In this document: positions 47,625-59,223 of the stretch, one piece after another | Layout: each line of letters starts with the position of its first letter | Numbering within the stretch: the first letter of the stretch is position 1 | Program-made: the position numbers and the translations under genes | The notes under the pieces: model-generated | Told to the model about the DNA's origin: nothing | Databases searched by the model: none | What the model saw: the letters and a program-made list of their open reading frames with translations, nothing else | NCBI GenBank assembly: GCA_051294375.1 | Contig: CM119263.1 | Coordinates: 14,680,421-14,744,420, forward strand | Direction: 5' to 3' | Source: Paraspadella gotoi | Lineage: Eukaryota; Chaetognatha | Length of the DNA stretch: 64,000 nucleotides

Positions 47625-48013
47625 AAAGAGGAGAGAGAGAGAGGAGAGAGAGAGAGGAGAGAAAAGAGAGGAGAGAAAGGGAGAGTATAAATAAATATAA
47701 TTAGGCAAAGTTATAAATTGGCAGTAGAAGTAAGTGTTTTGGCCGAGAGAAATAAAAATAAGGTAAAAAGAAGAAGTGAAATAAAGGGTGATAGAAAAGA
47801 TATGAGATTTAAAAGAATAATGATTATTAGCAAAACCACAATAACAAAGTCGAGAGAAAGAACTATCAAAGGGAATAAATAAAATGAAAAGAAAAAAAAA
47901 CATGACCTCAAAGAAAGGAAATCTTCGGCTGAGCGATAAAGAAGTGAAAAAAAATTAAAACTCCTTTTTTTCTCTAATTGATTTGTTGTAGTGAGGCTTA
48001 AGTTAATTGTGCT
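47540..48013 (+). repeat. noisy copy of block Q
   Basis: GA tract then A-rich sequence that matches 48039-48240 with frequent insertions (for example GCAAAGTTATAAATTGGCAG versus GCAAAATATAATTGCAG). Separated from the clean copy by a 25-N gap (48014-48038). Confidence 0.7.
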
Positions 48014-48038
48014 NNNNNNNNNNNNNNNNNNNNNNNNN

Positions 48039-48072
<34 letters not shown>

Positions 48073-48597
48073 AATAAATAAATAATAGCAAAATATAATT
48101 GCAGTAAAAGTTTGCCGAGAATAAAAGGAAAAAGAAAAGGAAAAAAGGGAAGAAAAATGAGATTTAAAAGAAATTTACAAAACACAAAGTCGAAGAAAAT
48201 GAAAAACTAAAAGGAAATCTGAGCGAAAGAGAGAGAGGGAGGAGGAGAAGAGCAGAAGAGAGAGAAGGAGAGAGACGAGAGAGAGCTGCAGCTTTGTATG
48301 GGTATACGCGACACGTAACGCTGCGCCGCTGTGGGCAGACTTGCTGTCTGTGACGGCTAGAGGTCGNNNNNNNNNNNNNNNNNNNNNNNNNNNNNNNNNN
48401 NNNNNNNNNNNNNNNNNNNNNNNNNNNNNNNNNNNNNNNNNNNNNNNNNNNNNNNNNNNNNNNNNNNNNNNNCAGAATCTTTGCTGCCGATTTGTGACTC
48501 GATCGTGGCGCTCCTGCGGTGGCGCGGCGCAATAAAGGCTTCGGTCTTCGCTTTCGCTTCGACAGTGGGAGGGCCTTTGACGCTTGACGTTCGCGGT

Positions 48598-49122
48598 TTA
48601 GCAGTTAGTGAGATTGCGAGGAAAGGAGTGGCCGGCGAGCGACTGGAAAGGGGGCGTGGCAGTAGCGCGACGTGAGGGGGAAGGGAACGACGAAGTGAAA
48701 GAGGCGTCGGTAAATGGCGTCGCTCGTTTCTTTGTTGCGTTTCCCGGCGCGATGGCCGTTTGAGGCGCCGGATGAGGGCGTTGTTTCTTCTCGGCGCAGG
48801 CGGCGTCAACGAAAAACTTAGTGGAACTCGCCGGATATTTATGGCGTCGAGGTTTTTTTTTCGACGCCGGGGCGATTCGCGAGGTTTCGCGTCGATAGAT
48901 GGCGCCGCAAATGTGGATCGTTCGTCGAGTGGAAAGAGTCGGTCCAGTTTTTAGACGCTTAAACCAAATTGACCCTTTTCCACTGATGGAAACTCTTCTT
49001 TCTGGTCCCATTTTTGGCGGTTCCTCGTCTGGCACCTTCTCATTTTTGGCATAAAGAACCTGCTCGAGTTTTGGCCTTAATTCGTCGTCGCTGACTTCCT
49101 TTTTCGTCCTATGCCTCTTCAT
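48598..49122 (-). CDS. 174-codon open frame, unrecognised, possible exon
   Basis: Starts MKRHRTKKEVSDDELRPKLE, continues QVLYAKNEKVPDEEPPKMGP and KGSIWFKRLK, then becomes basic and Ser/Thr/Pro/Ala-rich to a TAA. The first 60 residues, with alternating charge, look like genuine coding sequence. The remainder may be GC-driven read-through in a CpG-rich block. No domain is recognised. The neighbourhood (48480-49330) has many GGCGCC and ATGGCG motifs typical of promoter islands. Confidence 0.3.
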   Translation of the reverse strand: MKRHRTKKEVSDDELRPKLEQVLYAKNEKVPDEEPPKMGPERRVSISGKGSIWFKRLKTGPTLSTRRTIHICGAIYRRETSRIAPASKKKPRRHKYPASSTKFFVDAACAEKKQRPHPAPQTAIAPGNATKKRATPFTDASFTSSFPSPSRRATATPPFQSLAGHSFPRNLTNC

Positions 49123-49129
49123 GATTGGG

Positions 49130-49181
49130 CCTTATCCGATCGCCTTATCCGATCGCCTTATCCGATCGCCTTATCCGATCG
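49130..49181. repeat. four perfect copies of a 13-bp repeat
   Basis: CCTTATCCGATCG repeated four times without error, framed by TGGG on the left and GGCCCA on the right. Confidence 0.95.
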
Positions 49182-49824
49182 GCCCACACTTAAACTGACT
49201 CCCGCCCCTTTTCTCACCCAAATTCGATTGTTCGATGGTCCGCGTGTGGAGTCGCTAAAGACAACGAAGAAGAGAAGCGCCTCTTTTCAGGCGCCATCTT
49301 TGACGCGGCGTGGCGTCTGTTGGCGCGAAAAACAGAGATTGTTTTTTTTTAACCATGAAATACGAGATCTAAACGCGATCATGGATGCATCAATGGTTTT
49401 TTTTTTTAAGTATTGTTTTAAAATGATACGGTCTTAAGGTCCCTTTGTTTCATCTCTGTCACTGTGTTCATTATTAGCTATTAGTTTTCCAAATTTGCTT
49501 CAAAAAAGTCTTGCGACCTCCTTCAAATTGTCGTCACGTGCTTCGATTGCTTCGATCATCCTCGATTTTTTTTTACGCCACTTTAAACTTTTTTTGGGGT
49601 AACATTGACGCAGCTTTGACGCAGTTCTCTCAGGGTCACGTGGCGTTTCCGTCGAAGAAACTGGAAATTCGGAAACAATTCGGGACGAACGAGTCTCCGG
49701 AGGCGCGAGGAGGAAGAACAGAATGAAATTGTCTGCAATTGCTGAAAGAGAAAAGGAAAAAAAGAAGGAAAGAAGGGAGGAAAGAAAAGAGGAAAAGTAA
49801 TTGAATTTTCTGATTCACGATGCA

Positions 49825-49827
<3 letters not shown>

Positions 49828-49879
<52 letters not shown>
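49828..49879. repeat. (CT)n microsatellite
   Basis: About 26 CT units. Confidence 0.95.
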
Positions 49880-49881
<2 letters not shown>

Positions 49882-50760
49882 TTTCTCCTTTTCTTTCCCT
49901 TTCCCTTTCCCCTTTCCTCTCTGGTTAGCAAAACTTGATTTTCCATCCATTTCAATACGTTTTCGATACCGTTGCTTGTCATAATATTATTTAATTGATT
50001 CTAATTATAACTCTGATTACATTCGCATTCGATATCTTGTGAACTTTGTACTTTAACGAACAAAAGAAATAAAAACAAAACAATTGAAATTTTAAATTTT
50101 TTAAATTAAATTTAGGTTAAATTTTATTCAAACTGATATACGAATTCCAAGTCAAAATATAATAAACAAAAATATGTATATATAATTAACCAAATCTTGT
50201 CTTGTTAACGTACTTTGCACTCAAGAGCTTCAGTATTTTCTCGAATGTAATCATTTCGTTTATTTTTTTGATACTTTGATACTTAATGAACTATTTTTTA
50301 AAACGTACTTGTTACATTTTACTTGCACTCTGTATATGTACATGGTTCATGATTATGTTTTTTAGCTTTCCATTGTACAATAAAGTGTTCAATGTATATA
50401 TAATGTAAATGGTTCCTTGGCTGTTTGTCTCATGTTACGTGAATATACGATATTTTTGAAGAAAAAAAATGTTTTTGTTCGAAAAAGTTGCTGATTACAC
50501 ATCATTGCTTTTCGGTGAAGTTCTTTCTCTCGCCTCTCTTCATCTCTCATCTCTCTCTGATCTCTCTGCCTCTCTCGGATCTGCTCTTCTCTCGTCTCTC
50601 TCTCTTCTCTTTTCCCCGCATCCTCTCATTATTTAAAAATTAGATTTCGTTCGATAAACCTAAAGAAAAAAAAGTTTAATTTCCTTTTTTTCCTCTTTTT
50701 TACTTTTTTTCTTTTTATTCTTATCGACGACCCGGCGATTCGAAGTCGGTTAAGACCTAA
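49880..50760. other. AT-rich DNA, nothing recognisable
   Basis: AT-rich with short TATATA patches and a CT-rich stretch near 50525-50620. No exon seen. Confidence 0.45.
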
Positions 50761-50794
50761 GCGAGCGCGAGAGACTGAGAGAATGGAGCACACC

Positions 50795-50849
50795 GGAGAA
50801 AGAGAGAAGAGAAGAGAGGAGAGAGAGAAGAGAGAGAGAGACGAGAGAG

Positions 50850-50881
<32 letters not shown>

Positions 50882-50882
50882 A
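50795..50882. repeat. interrupted (GA)n tract
   Basis: GA units broken by AGAAGAG interruptions. Confidence 0.85.
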
Positions 50883-51597
50883 ATCAATTTAATCCAAAAA
50901 GATTAATTTGGGCAACTTTGAAATCCTTTTTCCATTTAAAGCAACTTTTTAAACCTCGCTCTCGCGAGGCGCGGGGGAGACAGAGAGAGGCTCAGCTGCC
51001 GGCGAAGAGGGAGGAACGACAAACTAAATTCAAATTCTTCGCCGCGGCGTCGGGGTGGCCGGGTTGAACAGGAGTGAATGTTCCGAGTGAACTGGAGCGA
51101 ATGGCCGTGGTGAACTGGTGCGGAAATCCGAGGTTGCTATAGAGCGAAGGGCCAAAGGAAACGAGCGTGCTGGATTGTCGGTTGGTCGGTAGTGTTAATG
51201 AAGTTGATTAAGGCTGTGAAAAATTTAACTCGACTTGATAAGGTTGGAAGAAGATCAACGAGGAGTTAAGTTTTAAAGAAGACGACTTCGACGATTGCGG
51301 GAAAAAGCGATCCTTCAATTTCGGAGGAGAGATGACAATTGACAATTTGACATGAATATGAAATGATGGAAGAGATCAGCGGACGCTTTGTTTACGTGAG
51401 TCTCCCTGGAGCTGACGGTGATTGTTCGTATCTTTGAAAGATAGTGAATATATTTTGAAATATTGGTGGTACTTTAGTTTTTGGTCACATTGAAACAAAC
51501 ACCGGTTTTCTATCGCGCCACCCAAAGCAGCCTGTCTCTCCAACGACGATCGCTCGGCTTTGCCAGGCGCCATCCTTGGCTCAGTCAGGCGCCCGAA

Positions 51598-51713
51598 ATG
51601 GAGAGAAAAGTCGTTAGGATAATTAGAAGGGAATCGGATCAACTTGAGACGGGCCGCTCGGGTGAGGTTTGGGTGAAGAAACGTGGCGGTTTAGAAGGAA
51701 TGATAGGTGGCCG
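51598..51713 (+). CDS. candidate first coding exon, unrecognised
   Basis: ATG in a fair context (GCCCGAAATGG) opens MERKVVRIIRRESDQLETGR, SGEVWVKKRGGLEGMIGG and ends at a donor CCG|GTGAGTT after 116 bases (phase 2). Upstream is CpG-rich. It could be the 5' exon of the gene whose tail is proposed at 55354-55571, but no link is shown. Confidence 0.28.
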
Positions 51714-51719
51714 GTGAGT

Positions 51720-52740
51720 TAAGTTTTTTAAAGAATATCACAAGTTTTATCAATTGGGAGCTTCAGTAGAATAAAAAAGCGGTGAAAATATCTATTGATC
51801 ATTATTTTACTTCAATTATTACCATTATTAACTTTATTTTCATTTAGTTAAAAAATCAGCGGCTCTTCTTAAAAATTAAGAACCGACCCGATTTTTTTTC
51901 TTCCAAGTTTGTCAAAATTATAATATCACGTCCTCCAGAAGACGCCAAGAGACGCCATTTTCGTTTGACAGAAAATGCGCGACATTTTTTTTTGAGTTCT
52001 CAACTTCATCGCAATTGACCTGACAAAAACCGTCGAAAGAAAAAAAAAACTCGATTGAAACGGAATTCAATTTTCCATGAGTTAAAAAGGCGGAAAAATT
52101 CTGTCTAAATATTGACTAAAAATTCGTTAAAAAATTAAAGTTGGTCGACATCGAAATTTTTTTTTTCGGGCGAGAATGAAGGGAGAAATCGAAAGGCGGC
52201 GAGATTTTTTTCGGGTTAATGAAGGAATTGAAAAATTAAAAATAGAAAAGGCGACATCATTCATGCGACATCATCACGATGCTATGAGAAACGAGGAGCG
52301 CTGAACCGAAACCTTTTAAGTGTTGAAACATGTAAATTTTGAAATCAGGTCCATATTAATTTTATGCGGTCTATGCTTAAACGTGGTATCTCAGAGAAGT
52401 TGTCCCACTACTCTTTTTGTATCCTACCTTTTTCCTCAATATTTTTGTAGCCATGTACAAAAATATTTAGATGTAAGGTTATGCGCTTTAAAAATAAATC
52501 GAAGGAACGCAATGAAATGTCTCAGCTTGAATCAAGTCTCGCGATCTCGGTTCCGTTCCCCTCCGTTTTTCTTACTCTCCCTTCCGCCTATGCTAAGTTT
52601 TTCCTTATTTTCCATCACCTCTGTCATGAACCGCTCTCCTTTGCTTTCTCCTCTCTCCCCCATCTATCCGCGTCGCCTTCCCTTAGACGGTTAATCCGCG
52701 TAAAGTAGCTTATCTTGCCTCTAGGAAAACTTGACTGGCA
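51720..52740. other. no convincing gene
   Basis: AT-rich intron-like sequence with T-runs, then mixed pyrimidine-rich sequence. The 124-codon frame at 52320-52694 is not recognisable. Confidence 0.4.
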
Positions 52741-52742
52741 GA

Positions 52743-52871
<129 letters not shown>

Positions 52872-53202
52872 TGAAAGAAAGAATTAAAAATTAATTTTAT
52901 TAGACGGTGTCTCGACTCGTCTCGTCTCTTGGCGCCGAAAGAGACCATCGAAGCTGCAGACTTTTCATCGAGATTTTAATTCGATTTCGCGACGATTTAG
53001 TTCAACTTCATCCTCAATAGTAATTAACAGTCGTTGCAATTGCAACGTCGTTTCGATCTTCTCAGGTCACCAGCAAAAACTAAGAAACTGTGTTCAACCT
53101 CGTAAGTAAAGAGTCTGGCGCCAAAACAGCGTCACGTGATGCCAAACGGGTCACGTGGGGCGTTATAAGATTTTTTTTTCTCTTTGCCGTTGTCGCTGTC
53201 CT

Positions 53203-54770
53203 GGTTGCTTCCATCGTCTCTGTCATCGTCGCTACTATCCTCTCTGTCGTCGTCGCTACCATCGTCTCTGTCGTCGTCGCTACCATCGTCTCTGTTGTCG
53301 TCGCTTCCATCGTCTCTGTCATCATTGCTACTATCGTCTCTGTCGTCGTCGCTACCATCGTCTCTGTTTCTCGTCGCTACCATCGTCTCTGTCATCGTCG
53401 TCACTACCATCGTCTCTGTTGTCGTCGCTACCATCGTCTCTGTTTATCGTCACTACCATCGTCTCTGTCGTCGTCGCTACCATCGTCTCTGTCANNNNNN
53501 NNNNNNNNNNNNNNNNNNNAAGAGCAGAGGATCTACCATCGGTCTCTGTTTATCGTCACTACCATCGACTCTGTCATCGTGCCGTCGACGTACCATCAGT
53601 CGTCTGTTGTGCGTCGGCTACATCGGTCTGCTGTTTATATCGTCACTATACATCGTCTCTGTCATCGTCGTACAGACCTGACCGAATCGTCTCTAGTATG
53701 TCGTGCGGCTTACACATCGTGTCTCTGTTTATCGTGCAGCTCACCCATCGTCTCTGTCGTCGTCGCTACACAAGAATCGTCCTTCTGTCGTGTTGCTACC
53801 ATCGTCTCTGTCGTCAGTTGCTCACATATAGTGCTTCTGTCATCGTCGCTACCATCATCTCTGTCGTTGTTGCTACCGATCGTAACTGTCGTCGTCCGCT
53901 AACCCATCGGGCTCTAATCGTCTCGTCTACCATCGTCTTGTCATCGTCGCTACCTATCATTCTGTCGTTGTCGCTACGATTGTAACTGTGCGTGCGTCGA
54001 CCATGGTCTCTATCGTCGTCACTACCATCATCTCTGTTGTTCGTCGCTACCATCGTCTCTGTTTATTGTCACTACCATCGTCTCTGTCATCGTCGCTACC
54101 CAATCGTCTCTGTCGTGGTTGCTACCATCGTCTCTGTGTCGGTCGCTACCATCGTCTTGTTGTCGTCGCTACCATCTGTCTCTGTTTATCGTCACTACAT
54201 CGTCTCTGTCGTCGTCGCTACATCGTCTCTTATCGTCGTCACTACCATCGTCTCTGTTGTCGTCGCTACATCGTCTCTGTTTATCGTCACTAACCATCGT
54301 CTCTATCGTCGTCACTACCTCGTCTCTGTTGTCTGTCGCTACATCGTGTTTCGTTAAGCGTGCACTGACATCGTCTCTTGTCGTCCTACCATCGTCTCGT
54401 GATCGTCGTGCACTACCATCGTCCTCTGTTTTCGTTCCGCTACCATCGTCTCTGTTTATCGTCACTACATGTCTCCGTCGTCACTACCATCGTTCTGTTG
54501 TCGTCGCTAACCATTCGTCTCTGTTTATCGTCACTACATCGTCTCTGTCGTCGTCGCTACAATCGTCTCTGTCATCGTCGCTACCATCATCTCTATCGTC
54601 CGTCGCTACCATCGTCTCTGTCATCGTCGCTACCATCGTCTCTGTCGTCGTCGCTACCATCGTTCTCTGTCATCGTCGCTACCATCATCTCTATCGTCGT
54701 CGCTACCATCGTCTCTGTCATCGTCGCTACCATCAATCTCTATCGTCGTCGCTACCATCGTCGCTACGCA
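53203..54770. repeat. 24-bp minisatellite, about 65 units
   Basis: The unit contains GTCGCTACCATCGTCTCTG with GTCGTC, ATCGTC or TTTATC variants before CGCTACC or CACTACC. The first part (to 53494) and the last part (from about 54560) are regular. Between them, after a 25-N gap (53495-53519), indels are frequent, as in the other noisy blocks. The 24-bp period keeps all frames open: the + strand gives VVVATIVS repeats, the - strand TMVATTTE or Asp/Ser-rich repeats. A coding role is not supported. Confidence 0.9.
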
Positions 54771-55350
54771 TCTGTCTTCTGTCGTCGGTCTGCTCTCGCT
54801 CGTTGTCGACGATCGTCGCTCTATTGGTCGTCGTCGTTACTCACGATTTACGTGATTGTAACGTCAATTGCCTTCATTAGGCGTCTCTTTAGGAGCGACG
54901 CCTAGGAGAAGGTCGTTGCAGGGTCGCCTTGGCAGGTGGCGGTGAGGTAGTCGGATAAGGGATATTGGGGTGGGAGCTCGCCTTATCCATTAAAAGGGGA
55001 CACCTTCATGAATGAGCATTTTAAATAATTTAATAAATTTGTTTTCTTTTTTTCTCATACATTGATTAATCATGTTCTTAATCATGTATTAATCATGTAT
55101 GCCGTTAGGTTAAAATATTTAACATTAGAGGACATTGAAAAGATGATATTAAATAGTTACATTTAACCGTGACGACGCTATCCCCAATCCGTCGTGGAAT
55201 CCGTCTCTCTCTCTCTCTTTCTCTCTCTCTCCCCCTCCCTCCCGAGCGCCGAGCAATCTCCCGTTGCCCGGCCGCCGACCGCTCGCCCCTAAGCGGCGCC
55301 CGCCCCCTTGAGCCCCGCCTAAATCTTCGGGCGAAAACTCGTGTTTGTGA
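54771..55350. other. no convincing gene
   Basis: End of the minisatellite, an AT-rich stretch (55010-55160) with repeated TAATCATGTAT, then a short CT tract and GC-rich sequence. Confidence 0.4.
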
Positions 55351-55353
55351 CAG

Positions 55354-55571
55354 GAACTCGATTCGGAGTCGATTACGAAAACAACAACTTGACGAGATTG
55401 AAACAGATTTACAAGACGCGCGCGTTGCTAAGCGACGAAGACGCCGACAACTTCGGCGACAGAGGGGGGGAGAGGCGAAAAAAAAAGCACAGTCTCCTTC
55501 TCCCTCGACAAAATTCTATCAACAAGCGCAACGATTTCATTTCGAAAACAACAACAGCAACTAGAACATAA
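55354..55571 (+). CDS. candidate terminal exon, charged tail, unrecognised
   Basis: Acceptor GTTTGTGACAG ends at 55353. The frame (entering with two bases) reads TRFGVDYENNNLTRLKQIYK, TRALLSDEDADNFGDRGG, ERRKKKHSLLLPRQNSINKR, then a Thr-rich end and TAA (55569-55571). Mixed charge and Asn/Ser content look like a cytosolic tail. A second frame is also open throughout, which lowers confidence. Lies between the two claudin genes. Confidence 0.35.
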
Positions 55572-55682
55572 AAACCGAGGACGGAAAAGAACCAAAACAA
55601 AAGACGGCCTTTTGACTGCAGTTGCCGATCCGAAACGAAATTACAGACGAGATCGGCCAACACAGGTTCAATGTTGCAACGA

Positions 55683-55745
55683 CAGCGACGACGACGACGA
55701 CGACGATAACGATGACGGCGACGACGATGATTATGATAACGACGA
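55683..55745. repeat. (GAC)n-like trinucleotide repeat
   Basis: GACGACGACGACGACGACGA with GATAAC and GATGAT interruptions. Confidence 0.85.
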
Positions 55746-56237
55746 CATGACTCTGCCAAGAGAGTGAAAGGAAAAGCGGAAAGCGTGATGAAAAGCCTTT
55801 CAAGATCTCACGAGATCGCGGAAGAAGGGGGAGGAGGAGGTAGGAGGGGCGACAGAGAGGAGGTTCGACGTCGGGTTTTAAAACTCGAAGGTCGAAAAGA
55901 AATCGTCGGTTGTCACCCGCACGGAAGCCGTGAATGCGTGAAGCCGGATTTTGAATCTTGTTCATCGCTTCGCTGGATCGACCAGTGAATGTAGTAGAGG
56001 CGTAAGGTTGACAAGGCGGATTATGGAACGGGCGGTACCGAGCTATGTCAACCTCGCTGCTTGTGAAATAGGTTCGCGCTGTATTCACTTCTTTATCCCC
56101 CAACGAGAGAACCGACAAAGCCGACAGATCGAAAGGTTGGACAAGGAGCCGACTCGTATGGCATTGACGTTTCGCGATTAGCTCCCGATCAAAACCGGAG
56201 AAGTTGGGGAGAGGATGGTGCTGAGATCTCTCTCTCT

Positions 56238-56296
<59 letters not shown>
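56238..56296. repeat. (GA)n microsatellite with a CT start
   Basis: CTCTCTCTCTTGC immediately precedes about 30 GA units, so the edge can form a short hairpin. Confidence 0.9.
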
Positions 56297-56305
<9 letters not shown>

Positions 56306-56489
56306 AGAGGGAGAATAGAAGGACCCGAAAGACAGACAAAGAAAAAGGGAGGGAGAAAGAGACCGAAGTGTAAAAGAAATCGGGAAAATTGAAAATTTGT
56401 TGGGAAAAAGACTACGGAATTGGAAAACGTATAAAAACTCGTTGCTTTGAATTATGGAACAATTTTTTTTTATTTTGCGGGTCCTCTTT

Positions 56490-56533
56490 CTTCCGCCGCC
56501 GCCGCCGCCGCCGCCGTCGTCGTCGTCGTCGTT
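56490..56533. repeat. (CCG)n(TCG)n trinucleotide repeat
   Basis: Seven CCG-type units run straight into six TCG-type units, implying a point change that then expanded. Confidence 0.85.
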
Positions 56534-57120
56534 TTTAAACTCAATCGGAGAGATTAAATTCGAAACTTCGACTTCATCGTTTTGTGAAAATAAAAAAAAA
56601 GGAGAGACGCCCTTCGCCTTCACGCACGACTTCCTTCTCCTGAGCCCGTGTACTTTCAGTTAGTTTTTCTGCACCCATAACTTAACTTGGGATTTGCCAA
56701 CGCCCTTACCACACGCACAGCTTTTAAGTTCACTTTAATGACTTTTTGATTAAAGCCTTGGGCTTGGGTTTTATATTTCCTAAACAAATGACTTAACGTT
56801 CACTTTTTCTATTAGTTTCTCTTCAATGAAAAAAACTTTTTATATTTTTATTCTTGACTTCACAATTTTAAAACAATTGAATTTTTTCTTTTATCGACAA
56901 AAAGTCATGACAGTCTTGGCATAATTTTCTCACAAGTTCACCCACGAGTTCACAACGAGTTCTCGCACGACTCATACTTTACACAACTACGCGCGCACTT
57001 TGCGCTCTCTTTCCTCAACCCCCCCATCCCTCCGCCGAGGACAACGCCATCTTCCTTATCTCTCAAGGGAATTCCTTCGTCATCGTCGCCTGATCGTTTC
57101 ACCGAATTCTCTCTACGCCG

Positions 57121-57875
57121 TCACGTGATCGAAGAAATACGGAATTCACGTGACGACCGCGTGATCGGAGTCTAACGACGTTCTCGGATTTTTTTTTGGG
57201 ACGCGAAACGAAGTGGGATTCTTCGAAAATGTCGGTCAAAATTGTCTCCTCGACCGACGACGATCACGTGACCCAGTTTTCTCGATCGGAAATGGACGGC
57301 GCGAAGATCGTTTGATCGATCCAATCCCCGTTCGTCCCATCTCTATAGAAAATTAAAACTAATGATGATTTGAAGTGAGATTTAAAGCAGAAAGAATAAG
57401 GTGNNNNNNNNNNTCTATAGAAAATTAAAACTAATGATGATTTGAAGCGAGATTTAAAGCAGAAAGAATAAGGTGACTTTTATACGAAGGACAATCGTCG
57501 AGTTGTCTAGCCATAGATGGAAGAGAGAAAAATACGCGTGCGAGGTCGTAATCTTATCGAACGTCATAATTTTTTCAAGCGTCGATGTTGTAAAGTTCAC
57601 CTATGGTTGCGATGAGACGGTCTCATCGTCGTAAAATGGATGAGTCAGTGAGTTGAGTAATGAGTATGGAATTACTGAGGGATAAACATTGGCGAGTTAA
57701 GTTTTGAATCATGAGCGTTACAAATAACCACCACTAGCTAGTAACTAAGCAATTCGCAATTACGCCTGGATTATTTAAGTTCTTAAAGTTACTAATAAAG
57801 TTAGTAAAGTTGCTGTTCTGTTACGGGAAGAAACCCGAGTGAGGAGTGGCTCAGCTCGCACGCGCGTGGCACGTG
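57121..57875. promoter_or_regulatory. four CACGTG E-boxes upstream of claudin-like gene 2
   Basis: TCACGTGAT (57121), TTCACGTGAC (57146), ATCACGTGAC (57263) and GGCACGTGAC (57868). Three of the four have the GTGAC or TCACGTGA flanks preferred by MITF/TFE- and USF-type bHLH-zip factors. The sites lie 1.3-2.0 kb upstream of the gene 2 ATG. Confidence 0.4.
57342..57475 (+). repeat. 62-bp gap-flank duplication around a 10-N gap
   Basis: 57342-57403 is repeated at 57414-57475 with a single T/C difference across 10 N. Overlapping contig ends that were not merged. Confidence 0.9.
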
Positions 57876-58171
57876 ACGAGGAGACTCGACGCGGCGAGAT
57901 TGCGTGACAGGTGAGGGGAAATGGAAGAAGGAAGGGATTTTCCTGGATTTAGTCGGATCATTCGCGGTTATAAATGACTGTCAAAATGAGTTTCGTGACG
58001 CACGCCGTGGAAAAAAAAAAGGGGCGGAAATGGCGCGCGAGGGGCGAAAGAACAAAGACGGCGAAAGGGATTAAATGAGCTAGGAAAAATAAGACGAGAT
58101 TGGCGCCAAATAATAATTTAAAACGAGAAAGGGAAATGGCGTAGAGGATTGGATTGGCGCAAAAGAATACT

Positions 58172-58375
58172 GCTATGGTGGACTAAAATCTACCAACCGT
58201 TCATCACCAAAGGTCCGGGGTTCTAGCCCGGTGGCCGCCTAGCAGTTAAGAGGGACGGGGCGCTTAACCCGCCTGTAACATGGTGTTACAGCCTGATCCG
58301 AAGCTCAGGGACTGCTTATATTGAACGGTTCTGTCATTAACACCTAACAATTATCACTGTCTCCTCACTGCAATG
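58172..58375 (+). mobile_element. tRNA-derived SINE-like element, copy C
   Basis: Same order of blocks as 25806-26045: GGTGGACTAAAAT, CCAAAGGTCCGGGGTTCTAG (B box at 58219-58229), GGTGGCCGCCTAGCAG, TTACAGCCTGATCCGAAGC and CACTGTCTCCTCA. A 40-base segment holding the GGAGGC hairpin is deleted exactly after TTCATCA. Confidence 0.65.
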
Positions 58376-58748
58376 ATAGTGATACTGATAGTCAAATACT
58401 AGGAAATTATTTATATCTAGTTTTATTGCTTACGTAAAAAAAAAAGTTTTTTAAAAAGTTGCGAAAGGCAAGAATAATAGTGCAGCTATTTAAAAATATA
58501 TATATTTTTAAATGTTTTTTATCTTGGCTTATTGCGGGGTTGTCTTTCTTATTTTTGATAGCTGGTTTCCTTATCTCGTGCTATCATAACGGTACTTAAA
58601 CCATTAAAAATTTAAACACCACATCACGCTATCAAATAACACATAACAGAATACATACATATTATTTACATAATAAAATCTTTTGTTTTCAAGTTCCAAA
58701 GTAAGTTTACCTCATCGACCACCTTTCATTGCGTACGTATCGTTGTAG

Positions 58749-58784
58749 CGACGATGAATCGGTCGATGTCGATGCAACCAACAG
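58749..58784 (+). other. possible 5' exon near claudin-like gene 2
   Basis: CGTTGTAG (acceptor-like) precedes a short segment with ATG at 58754 (MNRSMSMQPT) and a strong donor CAACAG|GTAAGTT. It could be a leader exon or an unrelated cryptic site. Confidence 0.2.
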
Positions 58785-59168
58785 GTAAGTTGCTCCAGCT
58801 CCTCGGGTGAGAAATAAATGCCATTTATTTCTACGAGACAAGGAAGAGTGTCGAAAGGAAGAGGAAAAGCAGCGGCGGCCTTTTAAAAATTACCGACGAA
58901 CGACGACTCCGAGGACGACGATAATGTCGTCGTTCCAGCGTTCGGACGAGGCAACTGCTGCGTAACTTACCTGTCCAGCTTTTTAGCCGCCTCGCGGAGA
59001 AGGCAGAAGGTAAGGAAAAAAACCTGTTTTGAAAATCCAAACCCACTGCGACAGCGCGGTTTAATAACATGGCGGATCTGAATTCCACTGGAAATAAACC
59101 TAAATATTGAATTAACTTTTTTGATTAAATAAAATAATTCGTTTCGCTGAGAGGGAATATCGATAAAA

Positions 59169-59223
59169 ATGGCGAAGCTTTGCCGATTGTCGATAATGTT
59201 GCTGGGATCCCTCATTTTTACGG
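59169..59223 (+). CDS. claudin-like gene 2, exon 1
   Basis: ATG preceded by ATCGATAAAA (A at -3), 18 codons and one base, donor ACGG|GTAAGT. Short basic N-terminus, then half of TM1. Confidence 0.7.

Noticed and set aside
53090-53985. 270-276 codon frames over the minisatellite
   Set aside because: All frames are open because the period is 24. The sequences are pure repeat translations, cross a 25-N gap and a noisy stretch.
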